From positions 1-64,000 of the forward strand of contig CALVAO010000010.1 in assembly GCA_944325515.1 (NCBI GenBank): a stretch of 64,000 nt of DNA. Reading direction: 5' to 3'. The stretch is from Candidatus Gastranaerophilales bacterium. GTDB taxonomy: Bacteria; Cyanobacteriota; Vampirovibrionia; Gastranaerophilales; Gastranaerophilaceae. The notes under the pieces are model-generated. The model was not told the DNA's origin and searched no databases. It was given only the letters and a program-made list of their open reading frames with translations. The translations under genes and the position numbers were made by a program. This document shows positions 34,083 through 42,404 of this stretch, piece by piece (the first letter of the stretch is position 1; each line of letters begins with the position of its first letter).

Positions 34083-34844
34083 CTATTTTGCTATTAATAT
34101 TTTAATGCCTTCTACTGCCGTTTTTATTGCGGAATCCGTATCATGTACAACAGGGTTCTCCATTCCCTGCTTTTCTCTTTCTTGATTTGCAACAACAAGA
34201 AATATAGATCCAACTTTAACTTTCAAATAGCTTGCAACAATAAACAGCGCTGCAGATTCCATTTCCGAAGCCAGACAACCGAGCTTTAACCAGGCATTCC
34301 ATTTGTTATTCAGCTCATAACTTACAGGCATCAAATCCGGACTGTGTTGACCATAAAAAGAATCTTTACACTCTACAACACCGACGTGATATGGCATATT
34401 CAATTTTCTTGAAGCCTCTATCAATGCTGTTACAATATCATAATTCGCAACAGCAGGAAATTCTATGGGCGCATATTCTTTAGAAGTCCCTTCCATTCTT
34501 ATTGCACCTGTTGCTATAACCAAATCACCGCTCTTTACATCTAAATCCATACCGCCGCATGTTCCGACACGTATAAAATATTTTGCTCCGACTTTAACAA
34601 GTTCTTCCAGCGCAATTGCCGCAGACGGTCCACCGATACCTGTTGATGTAACACTAACTTTTACGCCGTTTAAAGTACCTGTATATGTTGTAAATTCACG
34701 TCTGTCTGCAACGAGTTTCGGGTTTTCAAAATAAGCTGTTATTTTTTCACATCTTTTAGGATCCCCTGGAAGAATAACGTATTCTCCAACATCTCCTTCT
34801 TTTAAACCGATATGGTATTGTGTTCCGTCTGTTGAATATTTCAT
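34083..34844 (-). CDS. udp: Uridine phosphorylase
   Basis: A 253-residue nucleoside phosphorylase of the PNP/UDP family. The phosphate-binding GDPKRCEKI and [17 protein letters not shown] are present, as is RVGTCGGM. The uridine-specific block [26 protein letters not shown] followed by [10 protein letters not shown] distinguishes it from purine enzymes. It splits uridine into uracil and ribose 1-phosphate. With the pyrimidine nucleoside phosphorylase at 38857 it indicates nucleoside salvage or use of nucleosides as carbon source. It is monocistronic, ending before the 40-bp palindrome; AAGGAG precedes the start. Confidence 0.95.
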   Translation of the reverse strand: MKYSTDGTQYHIGLKEGDVGEYVILPGDPKRCEKITAYFENPKLVADRREFTTYTGTLNGVKVSVTSTGIGGPSAAIALEELVKVGAKYFIRVGTCGGMDLDVKSGDLVIATGAIRMEGTSKEYAPIEFPAVANYDIVTALIEASRKLNMPYHVGVVECKDSFYGQHSPDLMPVSYELNNKWNAWLKLGCLASEMESAALFIVASYLKVKVGSIFLVVANQEREKQGMENPVVHDTDSAIKTAVEGIKILIAK

Positions 34845-34968
34845 ACAAATCTCCTTATTAGAAAAAATAATTTTAACATAAAGGAAGTGTAATTACAAAC
34901 TCACATCCGTTATTAGAAGAGAGCTCCATTTATAAATAAAAAAGAATGTTAGGATTTTGTTAGGGAGT

Positions 34969-36294
34969 CTATATTAAAAATCTTAACCAGATGTATATTG
35001 TACTTAAAATCAAAGATACAAAAGTTACAACTACGCCGTATTTAAGATAGTACATAAATTTTATCGGATATCCATGCGCAGAAGCTGTTTCTGAAACAAT
35101 CACGTTTGCAGCTGCTCCAATAATGGTTAAGTTCCCGCCGAGACATGCACCCAAAGACAAGCACCACCATAAAGGCATTGTATATTCAGCCCCCATATTA
35201 TTTTGAACTTCCACAAGCATTGGTGCCATTGTTGCTGTATACGGAATGTTATCTACAATACCGGAAAGAATACCGGATGCCCATATTATAATCATAGAAG
35301 CAGCTTGCTGAGAACCGTTCGTAACATCCAGAAGCCATTGTGCCATAATCTTTATACCTCCGGCATGTTCAAAGCCGCCAATGATAATAAATAAACCTAT
35401 AAAGAAAAATATTGTATTCCATTCTATCTCATGAAAAATTTTCTCCGGTTTTTCAAACAAAAGTAAAAAGGCTGCACCTGCCATAGCACAAACGCATGTT
35501 TGTATATGGGTTACATCGTGCAATATAAACCCCGCAATTACAAGCAAAAGAACTATTCCGGAACGAATTGCCAGAGTTTTATCTGATATTGTTTGCGAAT
35601 TATCCAGCATAGAAACTTTTTTCATTTTTTCTTCATCTGCAACAAGCTGTTTTCTAAACATAAAAACAAGAAGAATTGTTGTAACAACCAGAATAAAAGT
35701 TACAATATCAGTTAATTCAATTAAAAAATCTGCAAAAGATAATCCTGCATAACTTCCTATAATAATATTAGGCGGATCTCCTATTAATGTTGCTGTACCG
35801 CCAATATTTGATGCAAGAATTTCAGTTATCAAAAACGGCATTGGACTTATATCAAGTTCACGGGCAATTACGAACGTAACAGGCATTACCAGTATAACAG
35901 TAGTTACATTATCAAGAAAAGCTGATGCTACAGCTGTAAATACAGCAAGTGCTGCCAATACTGCCTTTGGATGTCCCTTGGTTTTCTTCAGCATGGCATT
36001 CGCTGCCCAGTTAAACATTCCGCTCCGTGATGAAATATTCACTATAATCATCATTGCAACTAAAAGAAAAATAACATTAAAATCTACAAAATTGATAAAG
36101 TATCCGAAATCAAACTCTCCATCTGTGACTTTATTCTGGGAGAGCAGCCCCAGCAGCAACGTTACAACCGCACCGATTAAAGCTATCGTAACCTTTGGTA
36201 CTTTCTCTACTGCTATAAATATATATGAAACAATAAGTATTATTGCTGAAACCGTAATTGCATTTGAATGTACAAAACCGTTGAAATCAATCAT
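34969..36294 (-). CDS. ArsB/NhaD-type ion transporter superfamily membrane protein
   Basis: A 441-residue protein with about eleven membrane helices. The blocks SAFLDNVTTVILVMPVT, ASNIGGTATLIGDPPNIIIGS and, in the second half, GILSGIVDNIPYTATMAPML and GACLGGNLTIIGAAANVIVSE form the duplicated helical-hairpin signature of the ion transporter superfamily (ArsB, NhaD, CitMHS, P protein). The substrate could be sodium, arsenite, citrate or another anion; no arsR/arsC or other specificity gene lies nearby. A GGAG site 5 bases upstream fixes the ATG. It is divergent from bamA. Confidence 0.9.
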   Translation of the reverse strand: MIDFNGFVHSNAITVSAIILIVSYIFIAVEKVPKVTIALIGAVVTLLLGLLSQNKVTDGEFDFGYFINFVDFNVIFLLVAMMIIVNISSRSGMFNWAANAMLKKTKGHPKAVLAALAVFTAVASAFLDNVTTVILVMPVTFVIARELDISPMPFLITEILASNIGGTATLIGDPPNIIIGSYAGLSFADFLIELTDIVTFILVVTTILLVFMFRKQLVADEEKMKKVSMLDNSQTISDKTLAIRSGIVLLLVIAGFILHDVTHIQTCVCAMAGAAFLLLFEKPEKIFHEIEWNTIFFFIGLFIIIGGFEHAGGIKIMAQWLLDVTNGSQQAASMIIIWASGILSGIVDNIPYTATMAPMLVEVQNNMGAEYTMPLWWCLSLGACLGGNLTIIGAAANVIVSETASAHGYPIKFMYYLKYGVVVTFVSLILSTIYIWLRFLI

Positions 36295-36418
36295 GAACGC
36301 TCCATATTTTTCAAAACTAACTGTTTATCAATTATAACATAAATAAAACCATCCGATTGAGACATAACTATTTGATAAAAAAGGTCAACTTTATCGCATG
36401 TTACATGTTTACATATTT

Positions 36419-36448
36419 TTGAAATTTACATATTTATGGTATTATAAT
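36419..36448 (+). promoter_or_regulatory. Probable bamA promoter with TTACA words
   Basis: TTGAAA (36419-36424) and TATAAT (36443-36448) are spaced by 18 bases, 25 bases upstream of the bamA TTG start. Immediately upstream and within are three (G/T)TTACAT words (36400, 36408, 36425). RpaB sites in Cyanobacteria (HLR1) are direct repeats of such words at a 10-base period; here the spacing is 8 and 17, so RpaB control is only a guess. Confidence 0.45.
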
Positions 36449-36473
36449 GTTTGTAACGCTGTGGAGTGGATAG

Positions 36474-38372
36474 TTGACTAATTTGTCATATTTATATAAA
36501 AATTTCATAATATCTATATTGGTACTGGGGGCTTTATTAACACCAGCTATTGCCTTTTCTGCAGAAGAAACTGACGCAGAGCTTGATTATATGGAAGAAT
36601 CCACATACGACAGCAACACTGCATACATTAATGATATAGAAATCTTAGGCTCTAATATTATCAAACCGGAATACATACTGTCCAAAATGTCACTCCAAAA
36701 GGGCGATTTATACGATAAAGACGCCATGCAGCAAGATTTAAAAACTATCTACAGACTCGGTTATTTTACCGAAAAAATGAAGGCTATTCCGGTTAAAAAT
36801 CCAAACGGAACAATTTCACTAAAGATAATACTGGAAGAAAATATTCCTGTCACGGATTTTACAATAGAAGGCAATACTGTTGTTTCATCAGATGAAATTA
36901 TGCAATATTTATTGCCGTTAAAAGGAAAACCTCAGAACATTACGGCTATTAATCAAGCGATGGAGCAGATTAATGAGTGTTATTATTCAAAGGGATATAT
37001 ATTATCAAAAATAGATTCCATATATGATGATCCGGATGGTACGCTAAATCTCAGCATTACAGAAGGTAAGATTAATAAAATTATGATTACCGGTAATGAG
37101 AAGACCAAAGAATATGTTATAGAACGTAATATAATGACCGAACCGGGAACTGTTTACAATGAAAACCAGATAAAACAGGATCTGGTACGATTATACTCCA
37201 CACAGGCTTTTAAGGATGTAAACAGAACCATTGAAGTTTCGGAAGAAGATCCGGATTTATTTGATATAACAATTGAACTTAAAGAACAAAGAACAGCCTC
37301 TATATCAGTAGGTGGCGGTTTGGACTCTGCTACAGGTGCTTTCGGGTCTATTGGTATTTCTGATAATAACTTTAGAGGAATGAACCAGAGGGTATCTCTT
37401 ACAGGTCTTGTCGGATCCGGTATTTTGATGAGCGACTCTTCAATCAAAAACCATATGAATTATCAAGCTGAATTGAGCTTTTTTGAACCTCATTTCTTAA
37501 ATGCAGATAATTCTTTAATGAGTAAAATATATTTTCGTGATTTAGGCAGCTACCAGATTCCGCTGGCGATAGAACGCAGAATTGGTATTGAAGGCACCAT
37601 TGCACACAGATTAAAATATAACCGCAACCTGTCGACAACTTTAACTACAGGCGTTGAATACATACACTTAAGCGAAGGAGATATTCACAATATCACTAAT
37701 CTATATAACAGCCATAATTTGAATATTGCAGAGAGAGCCAAACAGTTAGACGGCGGTCTATTCCTAAGGATAGCTCCCGGACTGGCATATGATTCCAGAG
37801 ATTCTGCAATAACGCCGCGAAGAGGTGCTTTAGCGTCTGTCCGATATGAAGAAGCTTTCGGACTTGATGGTTTTGGAAAAACAAACGGTCGTTTGACAGG
37901 TATGGCAAAAAAATACATACCTATTGCTAAGAAATCATCGCTTACATTTACCGGCAGAGGCGGTATTACAGTACATGGTTCTGATTTACCGGAAGTTATG
38001 GCTTATCGTTTAGGCGGACCTTATACAATAAGAGGTTACAAAGTAAACGGTGTTGGTACAGGTACTGCATTTGTTATGGGTTCTGTAGAGCTTGCAACAC
38101 CTATACCTTTTGTAGACAGACTAAAAGTTAATTTCTTACAGAATTTAAGATTAACATTCTGGGTTGATGCAGGTAAAGTCTTTGATCCTACAATATCAAG
38201 TATTTTGTATGACAGACCAATTCAAGCTATTACAGCCGGTATTGGTTTAAAAATCAATATGCCCGGTATAGGACCGCTCTCGGTAGACTATGGTTTCCCG
38301 CTGACAAATCCGGGTCCGAACGGTTCACCTAACGGTTACTTCACCTTCGGGGTTGGTGACATGATGTACTAA
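36474..38372 (+). CDS. bamA: Outer membrane assembly factor BamA/Omp85
   Basis: A 632-residue protein with TTG as start, chosen because it leads directly into a signal peptide (residues 1-30, ending PAIAFSA) and GGAG lies 8 bases upstream. Three POTRA domains follow (about 48-124, 125-200, 201-275). The 16-strand barrel comes next, with the substrate-gating loop-6 motif IRGY (GGPYTIRGYKVNG) and a C-terminal aromatic strand. Three POTRAs is the cyanobacterial/chloroplast Omp85 arrangement, against five in Proteobacteria. It inserts beta-barrel proteins into the outer membrane and heads a unit with the Skp-like chaperone (35-base gap), the nucleoside phosphorylase and the FlhA_C-like protein. 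Confidence 0.94.
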   Translation: MTNLSYLYKNFIISILVLGALLTPAIAFSAEETDAELDYMEESTYDSNTAYINDIEILGSNIIKPEYILSKMSLQKGDLYDKDAMQQDLKTIYRLGYFTEKMKAIPVKNPNGTISLKIILEENIPVTDFTIEGNTVVSSDEIMQYLLPLKGKPQNITAINQAMEQINECYYSKGYILSKIDSIYDDPDGTLNLSITEGKINKIMITGNEKTKEYVIERNIMTEPGTVYNENQIKQDLVRLYSTQAFKDVNRTIEVSEEDPDLFDITIELKEQRTASISVGGGLDSATGAFGSIGISDNNFRGMNQRVSLTGLVGSGILMSDSSIKNHMNYQAELSFFEPHFLNADNSLMSKIYFRDLGSYQIPLAIERRIGIEGTIAHRLKYNRNLSTTLTTGVEYIHLSEGDIHNITNLYNSHNLNIAERAKQLDGGLFLRIAPGLAYDSRDSAITPRRGALASVRYEEAFGLDGFGKTNGRLTGMAKKYIPIAKKSSLTFTGRGGITVHGSDLPEVMAYRLGGPYTIRGYKVNGVGTGTAFVMGSVELATPIPFVDRLKVNFLQNLRLTFWVDAGKVFDPTISSILYDRPIQAITAGIGLKINMPGIGPLSVDYGFPLTNPGPNGSPNGYFTFGVGDMMY

Positions 38373-38407
38373 AATAGTGTATAATAATAAAATATAGGAG
38401 GTTTTGT

Positions 38408-38857
38408 ATGAAAAAATTAAAATTAGGATTGGTAGTTTTAGCAATAGCTGCTTTTACGGGTATCGCAAATGCAGGAGGAATCGGGTACATTGATTATGTA
38501 AAAGTAATTGATAACTATGATTATGCTAAACAGGTTACTAAAGAAGTTGATGCCAAAGGATTAGAAATGCAGCAATTTTTAGTAGATAAAGAAAAAGAAT
38601 ATAAAGCTCTCGATACTCCGCTAAAGAAACAAACTTTTGAAGCAAAAGTTGCACAGGAATTTAAGGAAAAAGAACAGGCTTACGTTAGTTTAAAAACTAA
38701 AAGAGAGCAGGAAGTTTATACTAAAATAAAAGATGCTGCAAAAGCAGTTATGGTAGAACAAAAGCTCGATGCTATTATGGATGTAAGAGGAGTCTTTGTT
38801 GGCGGAGTTGACATTACAGACAGCGTTATTGCAAAATTGAAAGGCGCTAAAAAATAA
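38408..38857 (+). CDS. OmpH/Skp-like periplasmic chaperone
   Basis: A 149-residue protein. After a signal peptide (cut after GIANA, residue ~22) comes the OmpH start GGIGYIDYVKVI, two long charged helices (~residues 38-115) that form the jellyfish-like arms of Skp, and a closing strand region (LDAIMDVRGVFVGGVDITDSVIAKL). It holds unfolded outer membrane proteins on the way to BamA, which is encoded directly upstream, as in many bacteria. An AGGAGG site precedes the ATG. Its stop shares one base with the next start. Confidence 0.9.
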   Translation: MKKLKLGLVVLAIAAFTGIANAGGIGYIDYVKVIDNYDYAKQVTKEVDAKGLEMQQFLVDKEKEYKALDTPLKKQTFEAKVAQEFKEKEQAYVSLKTKREQEVYTKIKDAAKAVMVEQKLDAIMDVRGVFVGGVDITDSVIAKLKGAKK

Positions 38858-40182
38858 TGAATTTCATCGACTTAATCGAAAAAAAGAAACTCGGAAAAGT
38901 TCATACAAGAGAAGAAATTAACTTTATTACAAACTCTCTGATGGACGGTTCTATTCTGGATTGCCAGATTGCAGCGTGGCTTATGGCTGTATGTTTTAAC
39001 GGCTTAACAAAAGACGAAACAGCAAATTTGACTCTTGCACTGGCTTCTTCCGGAAAAAAAGTTGATTTTGGAGAATTAAGCGGTCTAATTGTTGATAAAC
39101 ATTCTACCGGCGGAGTAGGGGATAAAGTTACAATAACATTAATTCCCCTGCTTGCAGCGGCAGGCATACCGGTTGCAAAAATAGCAGATAGAGGTCTTGG
39201 ATATGCGGCAGGCACTGTAGACAAATTAGAATCAATACCGGGACTGAACACTAATTTAACAACCGGAGCTATTGTTAATCAAATTAAAAATATAAGTGCG
39301 GTGATTGCTTCTCAAGCTGAAGAAATCGCACCTGCTGATAAAAAACTTTATGCTATTAGAGATCTTACCGCGACAGCTGATAATGAGGCTTTGATAGCTT
39401 CCTCTATTATTTCTAAAAAAATCGCATCCGGAGCAGCTCATATTTTTCTTGATGTAAAATACGGTTCAGGGGCTTTTATGAAAACACCGGAGGAGGCTGT
39501 ACACTTATCTAAACTAATGGTAAATATAGGAAGAGCTTTAAACAAATCCATAACAGCTGTTGTTACTTCTATGGAAGAACCTTTAGGTAGAGCTGTAGGT
39601 AATTCACTTGAAGTCATTGAAGCGATTGAATTTTTGAAAGGTAATATTAAAAACGGAGATTTGGCGGATTTGACATACTTTTTTGCAACAACAGCGCTGT
39701 TAAAACTAAATTTATATGATAATGAACAGGAAGCCTTAAAATACTTAAAAGAACTTGTCAGCTCCGGTAAAGCGTTGAATAAATTTAAAGAACTTATAAT
39801 TGCACAGGGTGGAAATTCACAGGTTATTGATAACTACGATATATTTCCTCTGCCGTCATTTAAAGTCGAATGCGAATCTAAAAAGAATGGTTATATCCAC
39901 CATATAAATGCGCACGAAATCGGTCACGCAGCAAAAATTTTAGGTGCAAACAGAGAGGGGAACAATCGTCCCATAGATCTCAGCGTAGGCATTTTCTTAA
40001 ATAAAAAAAGCGGAGAATATGTTAATAAGGGTGAAACACTTTATACAATTTATTCTAACGATGCTGATAAAACGAAAATAGCTCAGAGATATTGTGATGA
40101 AGCGTTTTGTATAAATGAAAGCAAACCATCGCAGAATCACTTAATTTATAAAATCATTGGAAATGAGGACGAAGATGTATAA
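38857..40182 (+). CDS. Pyrimidine-nucleoside/thymidine phosphorylase
   Basis: A 441-residue family-II nucleoside phosphorylase. The phosphate/nucleoside motif LIVDKHSTGGVGDKVT is intact, with the conserved SGLxxxSGGTxDKLESIPG-type block as KIADRGLGYAAGTVDKLESIPG, FLDVKYGSGAFMKT, and the C-terminal alpha/beta domain. It converts thymidine, uridine or deoxyuridine to base plus (deoxy)ribose 1-phosphate. Single-letter discrimination of DeoA from Pdp is not possible here. It is coupled to the skp gene by a one-base overlap, and the next gene starts within its last codons. Confidence 0.93.
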   Translation: MNFIDLIEKKKLGKVHTREEINFITNSLMDGSILDCQIAAWLMAVCFNGLTKDETANLTLALASSGKKVDFGELSGLIVDKHSTGGVGDKVTITLIPLLAAAGIPVAKIADRGLGYAAGTVDKLESIPGLNTNLTTGAIVNQIKNISAVIASQAEEIAPADKKLYAIRDLTATADNEALIASSIISKKIASGAAHIFLDVKYGSGAFMKTPEEAVHLSKLMVNIGRALNKSITAVVTSMEEPLGRAVGNSLEVIEAIEFLKGNIKNGDLADLTYFFATTALLKLNLYDNEQEALKYLKELVSSGKALNKFKELIIAQGGNSQVIDNYDIFPLPSFKVECESKKNGYIHHINAHEIGHAAKILGANREGNNRPIDLSVGIFLNKKSGEYVNKGETLYTIYSNDADKTKIAQRYCDEAFCINESKPSQNHLIYKIIGNEDEDV

Positions 40183-41638
40183 TAAAAAAATGCAATATGT
40201 TATAAAATCAGTACCGACCGATGACAAAGAAGCTTTAGAAGCTCTTTTAAATGAAATGTCTGAGTTAGGCTGGGATTTATATACAATGCATGAAGTAGAA
40301 ACCGACAGTTCTTTTGATTTTAATTGTATCTTTATGCGTGAAAAACAAGAAGAAGATACTACGGATCTTGACGATATAGTTAATATTACAAATTTCAAAT
40401 ATCGTATGGAAAAAATGCTAGCGGCACCGTCCAGCCCTTATGCTTCCTGCAAAGAAATTCAGCTTAAGATTGCAAACCAGAAAGAAAGAATTAAGAAAAT
40501 TAAAAATCAGCTAGAAAGTGAAACATTATCGCCAGACAAGAAAAAACAACTAAATAACCAGATGTCTGATGAATTAAAACAGTTAGACAGCTTAAAACAA
40601 GCCTTGATAAACGAAATTTCTCCGACTACTATGTATTCAAATATTAAAGAAGAAAAGTTTGTAGTAAATCTGTCGGAAGAAATTTTGCAGGTAATTTCAA
40701 TGGAAGAAAGCGACAACCTTCTGGCTGAAACAGTAAAAGTAAGACAAGATTTAACAGAAAAGCTGGGCTATGTTATTCCGCATATCCATTTTCATAACAG
40801 CGATGAATTACTTCAAAATGAATTTAATATAAAAATTCATGATATTGAAGTTTTCCGCTCTATTGTTTTTCCGGAATGTATAGCCTTTTATAAGGATGAT
40901 ATCAAAGGTTATAAAATTACAGAAGATGATTTTATTCTGACTGATGATATTACAGGCAAAAAACTGGTCTGGATTCAAAAAGACAAAGTTAAAGACTTTT
41001 GGGTTCAAGGTCTGACCGCATCGGAATACATTGGTAAAGCAATTGAATATGTTGCTATAAAAGAAGTTTCCGATATTATGGATTACAACGACATTAACAA
41101 ATATATAGAAAAAGTCATTGAAACCAATTCGTTCCTGGTTGATAATATAATTCCGGACTTTATTACAGCCTCTGATTTAAAATATCTCATAACATGCCTC
41201 ATAAGAGAAAAAGTTTCAGTAAAAAATATTGTTTACATCTTTGAAAAAATCAATGATTACGCAAATGAACCGACAAAAGAAGATTTGCTTGATAAAGTAA
41301 GGCTGGCACTTTCCAGACACATAATAAAAGACCTCTCCGAAAACGGCGAACTTAAAGTTATTGAATTTTCCGATGAAATACTGGATAAAATATATTCATT
41401 CTTTAAAGAAGATGATGAAGCAATAATAAGAATTGATGCTGATGATGTACAAAATATTGTAACTAAAATTATAAAATTCTCTAAATCAAAAAAAATAACT
41501 AACCCTATAATTGTAGTGCCTTTAGATATAAGGCATATGGTTTTTGTAATATTATCAGAATTTATCCAAAACCTTACAGTACTTGCACATGAAGAACTTG
41601 TAAGCGATTACAATATAAAATTTATTGGTAAGGTATAA
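40175..41638 (+). CDS. Soluble protein with FlhA cytoplasmic (FlhA_C-like) domain
   Basis: A 487-residue protein with no membrane segments. Start 40175 has GAGG 6 bases upstream and overlaps the upstream stop by 8 bases. Residues ~5-52 (MQYVIKSVPTDDKEALEALLNEMSELGWDLYTM, then IFMREK) look like a DUF4177-type domain. Residues ~75-150 are a coiled coil. Residues ~155-487 align with the C-terminal ring domain of the window's own FlhA. Pairs (FlhA versus this protein) include RVTDELGYILPNI / DLTEKLGYVIPHI, LIREKVSIKDIIFVFE / LIREKVSVKNIVYIFE, and ALGRQI / ALSRHI. The eight-helix export gate half of FlhA is absent. It may bind export substrates or chaperones, or cap the export ring. It is cotranscribed with bamA-skp rather than with flhA. 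Confidence 0.8.
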   Translation: MYNKKMQYVIKSVPTDDKEALEALLNEMSELGWDLYTMHEVETDSSFDFNCIFMREKQEEDTTDLDDIVNITNFKYRMEKMLAAPSSPYASCKEIQLKIANQKERIKKIKNQLESETLSPDKKKQLNNQMSDELKQLDSLKQALINEISPTTMYSNIKEEKFVVNLSEEILQVISMEESDNLLAETVKVRQDLTEKLGYVIPHIHFHNSDELLQNEFNIKIHDIEVFRSIVFPECIAFYKDDIKGYKITEDDFILTDDITGKKLVWIQKDKVKDFWVQGLTASEYIGKAIEYVAIKEVSDIMDYNDINKYIEKVIETNSFLVDNIIPDFITASDLKYLITCLIREKVSVKNIVYIFEKINDYANEPTKEDLLDKVRLALSRHIIKDLSENGELKVIEFSDEILDKIYSFFKEDDEAIIRIDADDVQNIVTKIIKFSKSKKITNPIIVVPLDIRHMVFVILSEFIQNLTVLAHEELVSDYNIKFIGKV

Positions 41639-41670
41639 AAAATCTTTTTCAGACTTTATATTAGTAAAAA

Positions 41671-41702
41671 GACCTAGGTCAAGTGGTTAGGGTGCTGACT
41701 AA
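41671..41702 (+). other. tRNA-like D-arm remnant upstream of recombinase
   Basis: GGTCAAGTGGTTAGGGTGC at about 41677-41695 resembles the D-arm half of a bacterial tRNA (compare GTCAAGCGGTTAAGAC in the tRNA-His here). No anticodon or T arm follows, so it is not a functional tRNA. It directly precedes a tyrosine recombinase gene, so it might be a leftover attachment site. Confidence 0.3.
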
Positions 41703-41744
41703 TTTTCTTGATAAATTACTAATAAAAATGAAAGGATGAAAAAG

Positions 41745-42287
41745 ATGAACATTGTAGACCCCATTAGGGAAAAAGAGTACATTAATGCAGTAAAAAGAGT
41801 TTTGAATGAAAGCGGAACAAGGAATCTTTTATTATTCTTGCTGGGAATTAATACCGGTTTGAGGGTTTCAGATTTACTATATTTAAAAGTTAAAGACGTA
41901 AAAGATAAAGACTCTGTACAAATAAGAGAACGAAAAACCAGAAAAACAAAAAAATTTCCAATACCTAAAGAAATCAGAATATTTATCAGTGAATACGTTG
42001 AACGCAAGCCGTTAAGCCGATATCTTTTTAAAAGCAGAAAATCAAATAAACCAATAACACGCGTACAGGCTTATAGAATAATAAAAGAAGCCTGCAGAGT
42101 TCTCGGCTTAGACCACACAGGAACACATTCTCTAAGAAAAACATTCGGATACCATTTCTATAAACAGACTAAAGATATTGCCCTTTTGCAAAAAATACTA
42201 AATCACTCATCACAGGACATAACCCTGCGTTATATCGGTGTAACACAAGAGATTATCGATAATAATTTAAAAATGTTTGCCTTATAA
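41745..42287 (+). CDS. Small tyrosine recombinase (catalytic domain only)
   Basis: A 180-residue protein. The ATG at 41745 is preferred because AAAGGA lies 9 bases upstream; an ATG three codons earlier abuts that site. All tyrosine recombinase residues are present: Arg40 (NTGLRVSDLL), a Lys in the KTRKTKK hairpin (~67-70), His128 and Arg131 (THSLRKTFGYH), His154 (ILNHSS) and nucleophile Tyr163 (LRYIGV). The N-terminal core-binding domain of phage integrases is missing, so it resembles FimB/FimE-type invertases that switch gene expression, or short integrases of small elements. No obvious inverted switch flanks it. A tRNA-like remnant lies just upstream. It may also be a degraded mobile element. 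Confidence 0.88.
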   Translation: MNIVDPIREKEYINAVKRVLNESGTRNLLLFLLGINTGLRVSDLLYLKVKDVKDKDSVQIRERKTRKTKKFPIPKEIRIFISEYVERKPLSRYLFKSRKSNKPITRVQAYRIIKEACRVLGLDHTGTHSLRKTFGYHFYKQTKDIALLQKILNHSSQDITLRYIGVTQEIIDNNLKMFAL

Positions 42288-42349
42288 ATACGATCGGGGT
42301 CCGTTCGATATTTATACTGTTCAAAATGCCTGCGGCAAGTTATTTATTT

Positions 42350-42384
42350 GATAAAAAATAAGCGGAAGACAATGCCTTCCGCTT
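42350..42384 (-). terminator. Terminator of ppdK
   Basis: Stem AAGCGGAAG/CTTCCGCTT around a 7-base loop. On the reverse strand it is followed by ATTTTTTATC. It begins 20 bases after the ppdK stop. Confidence 0.88.
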
Positions 42385-42404
42385 ACATTCTATTTGTTTA
42401 CGTT

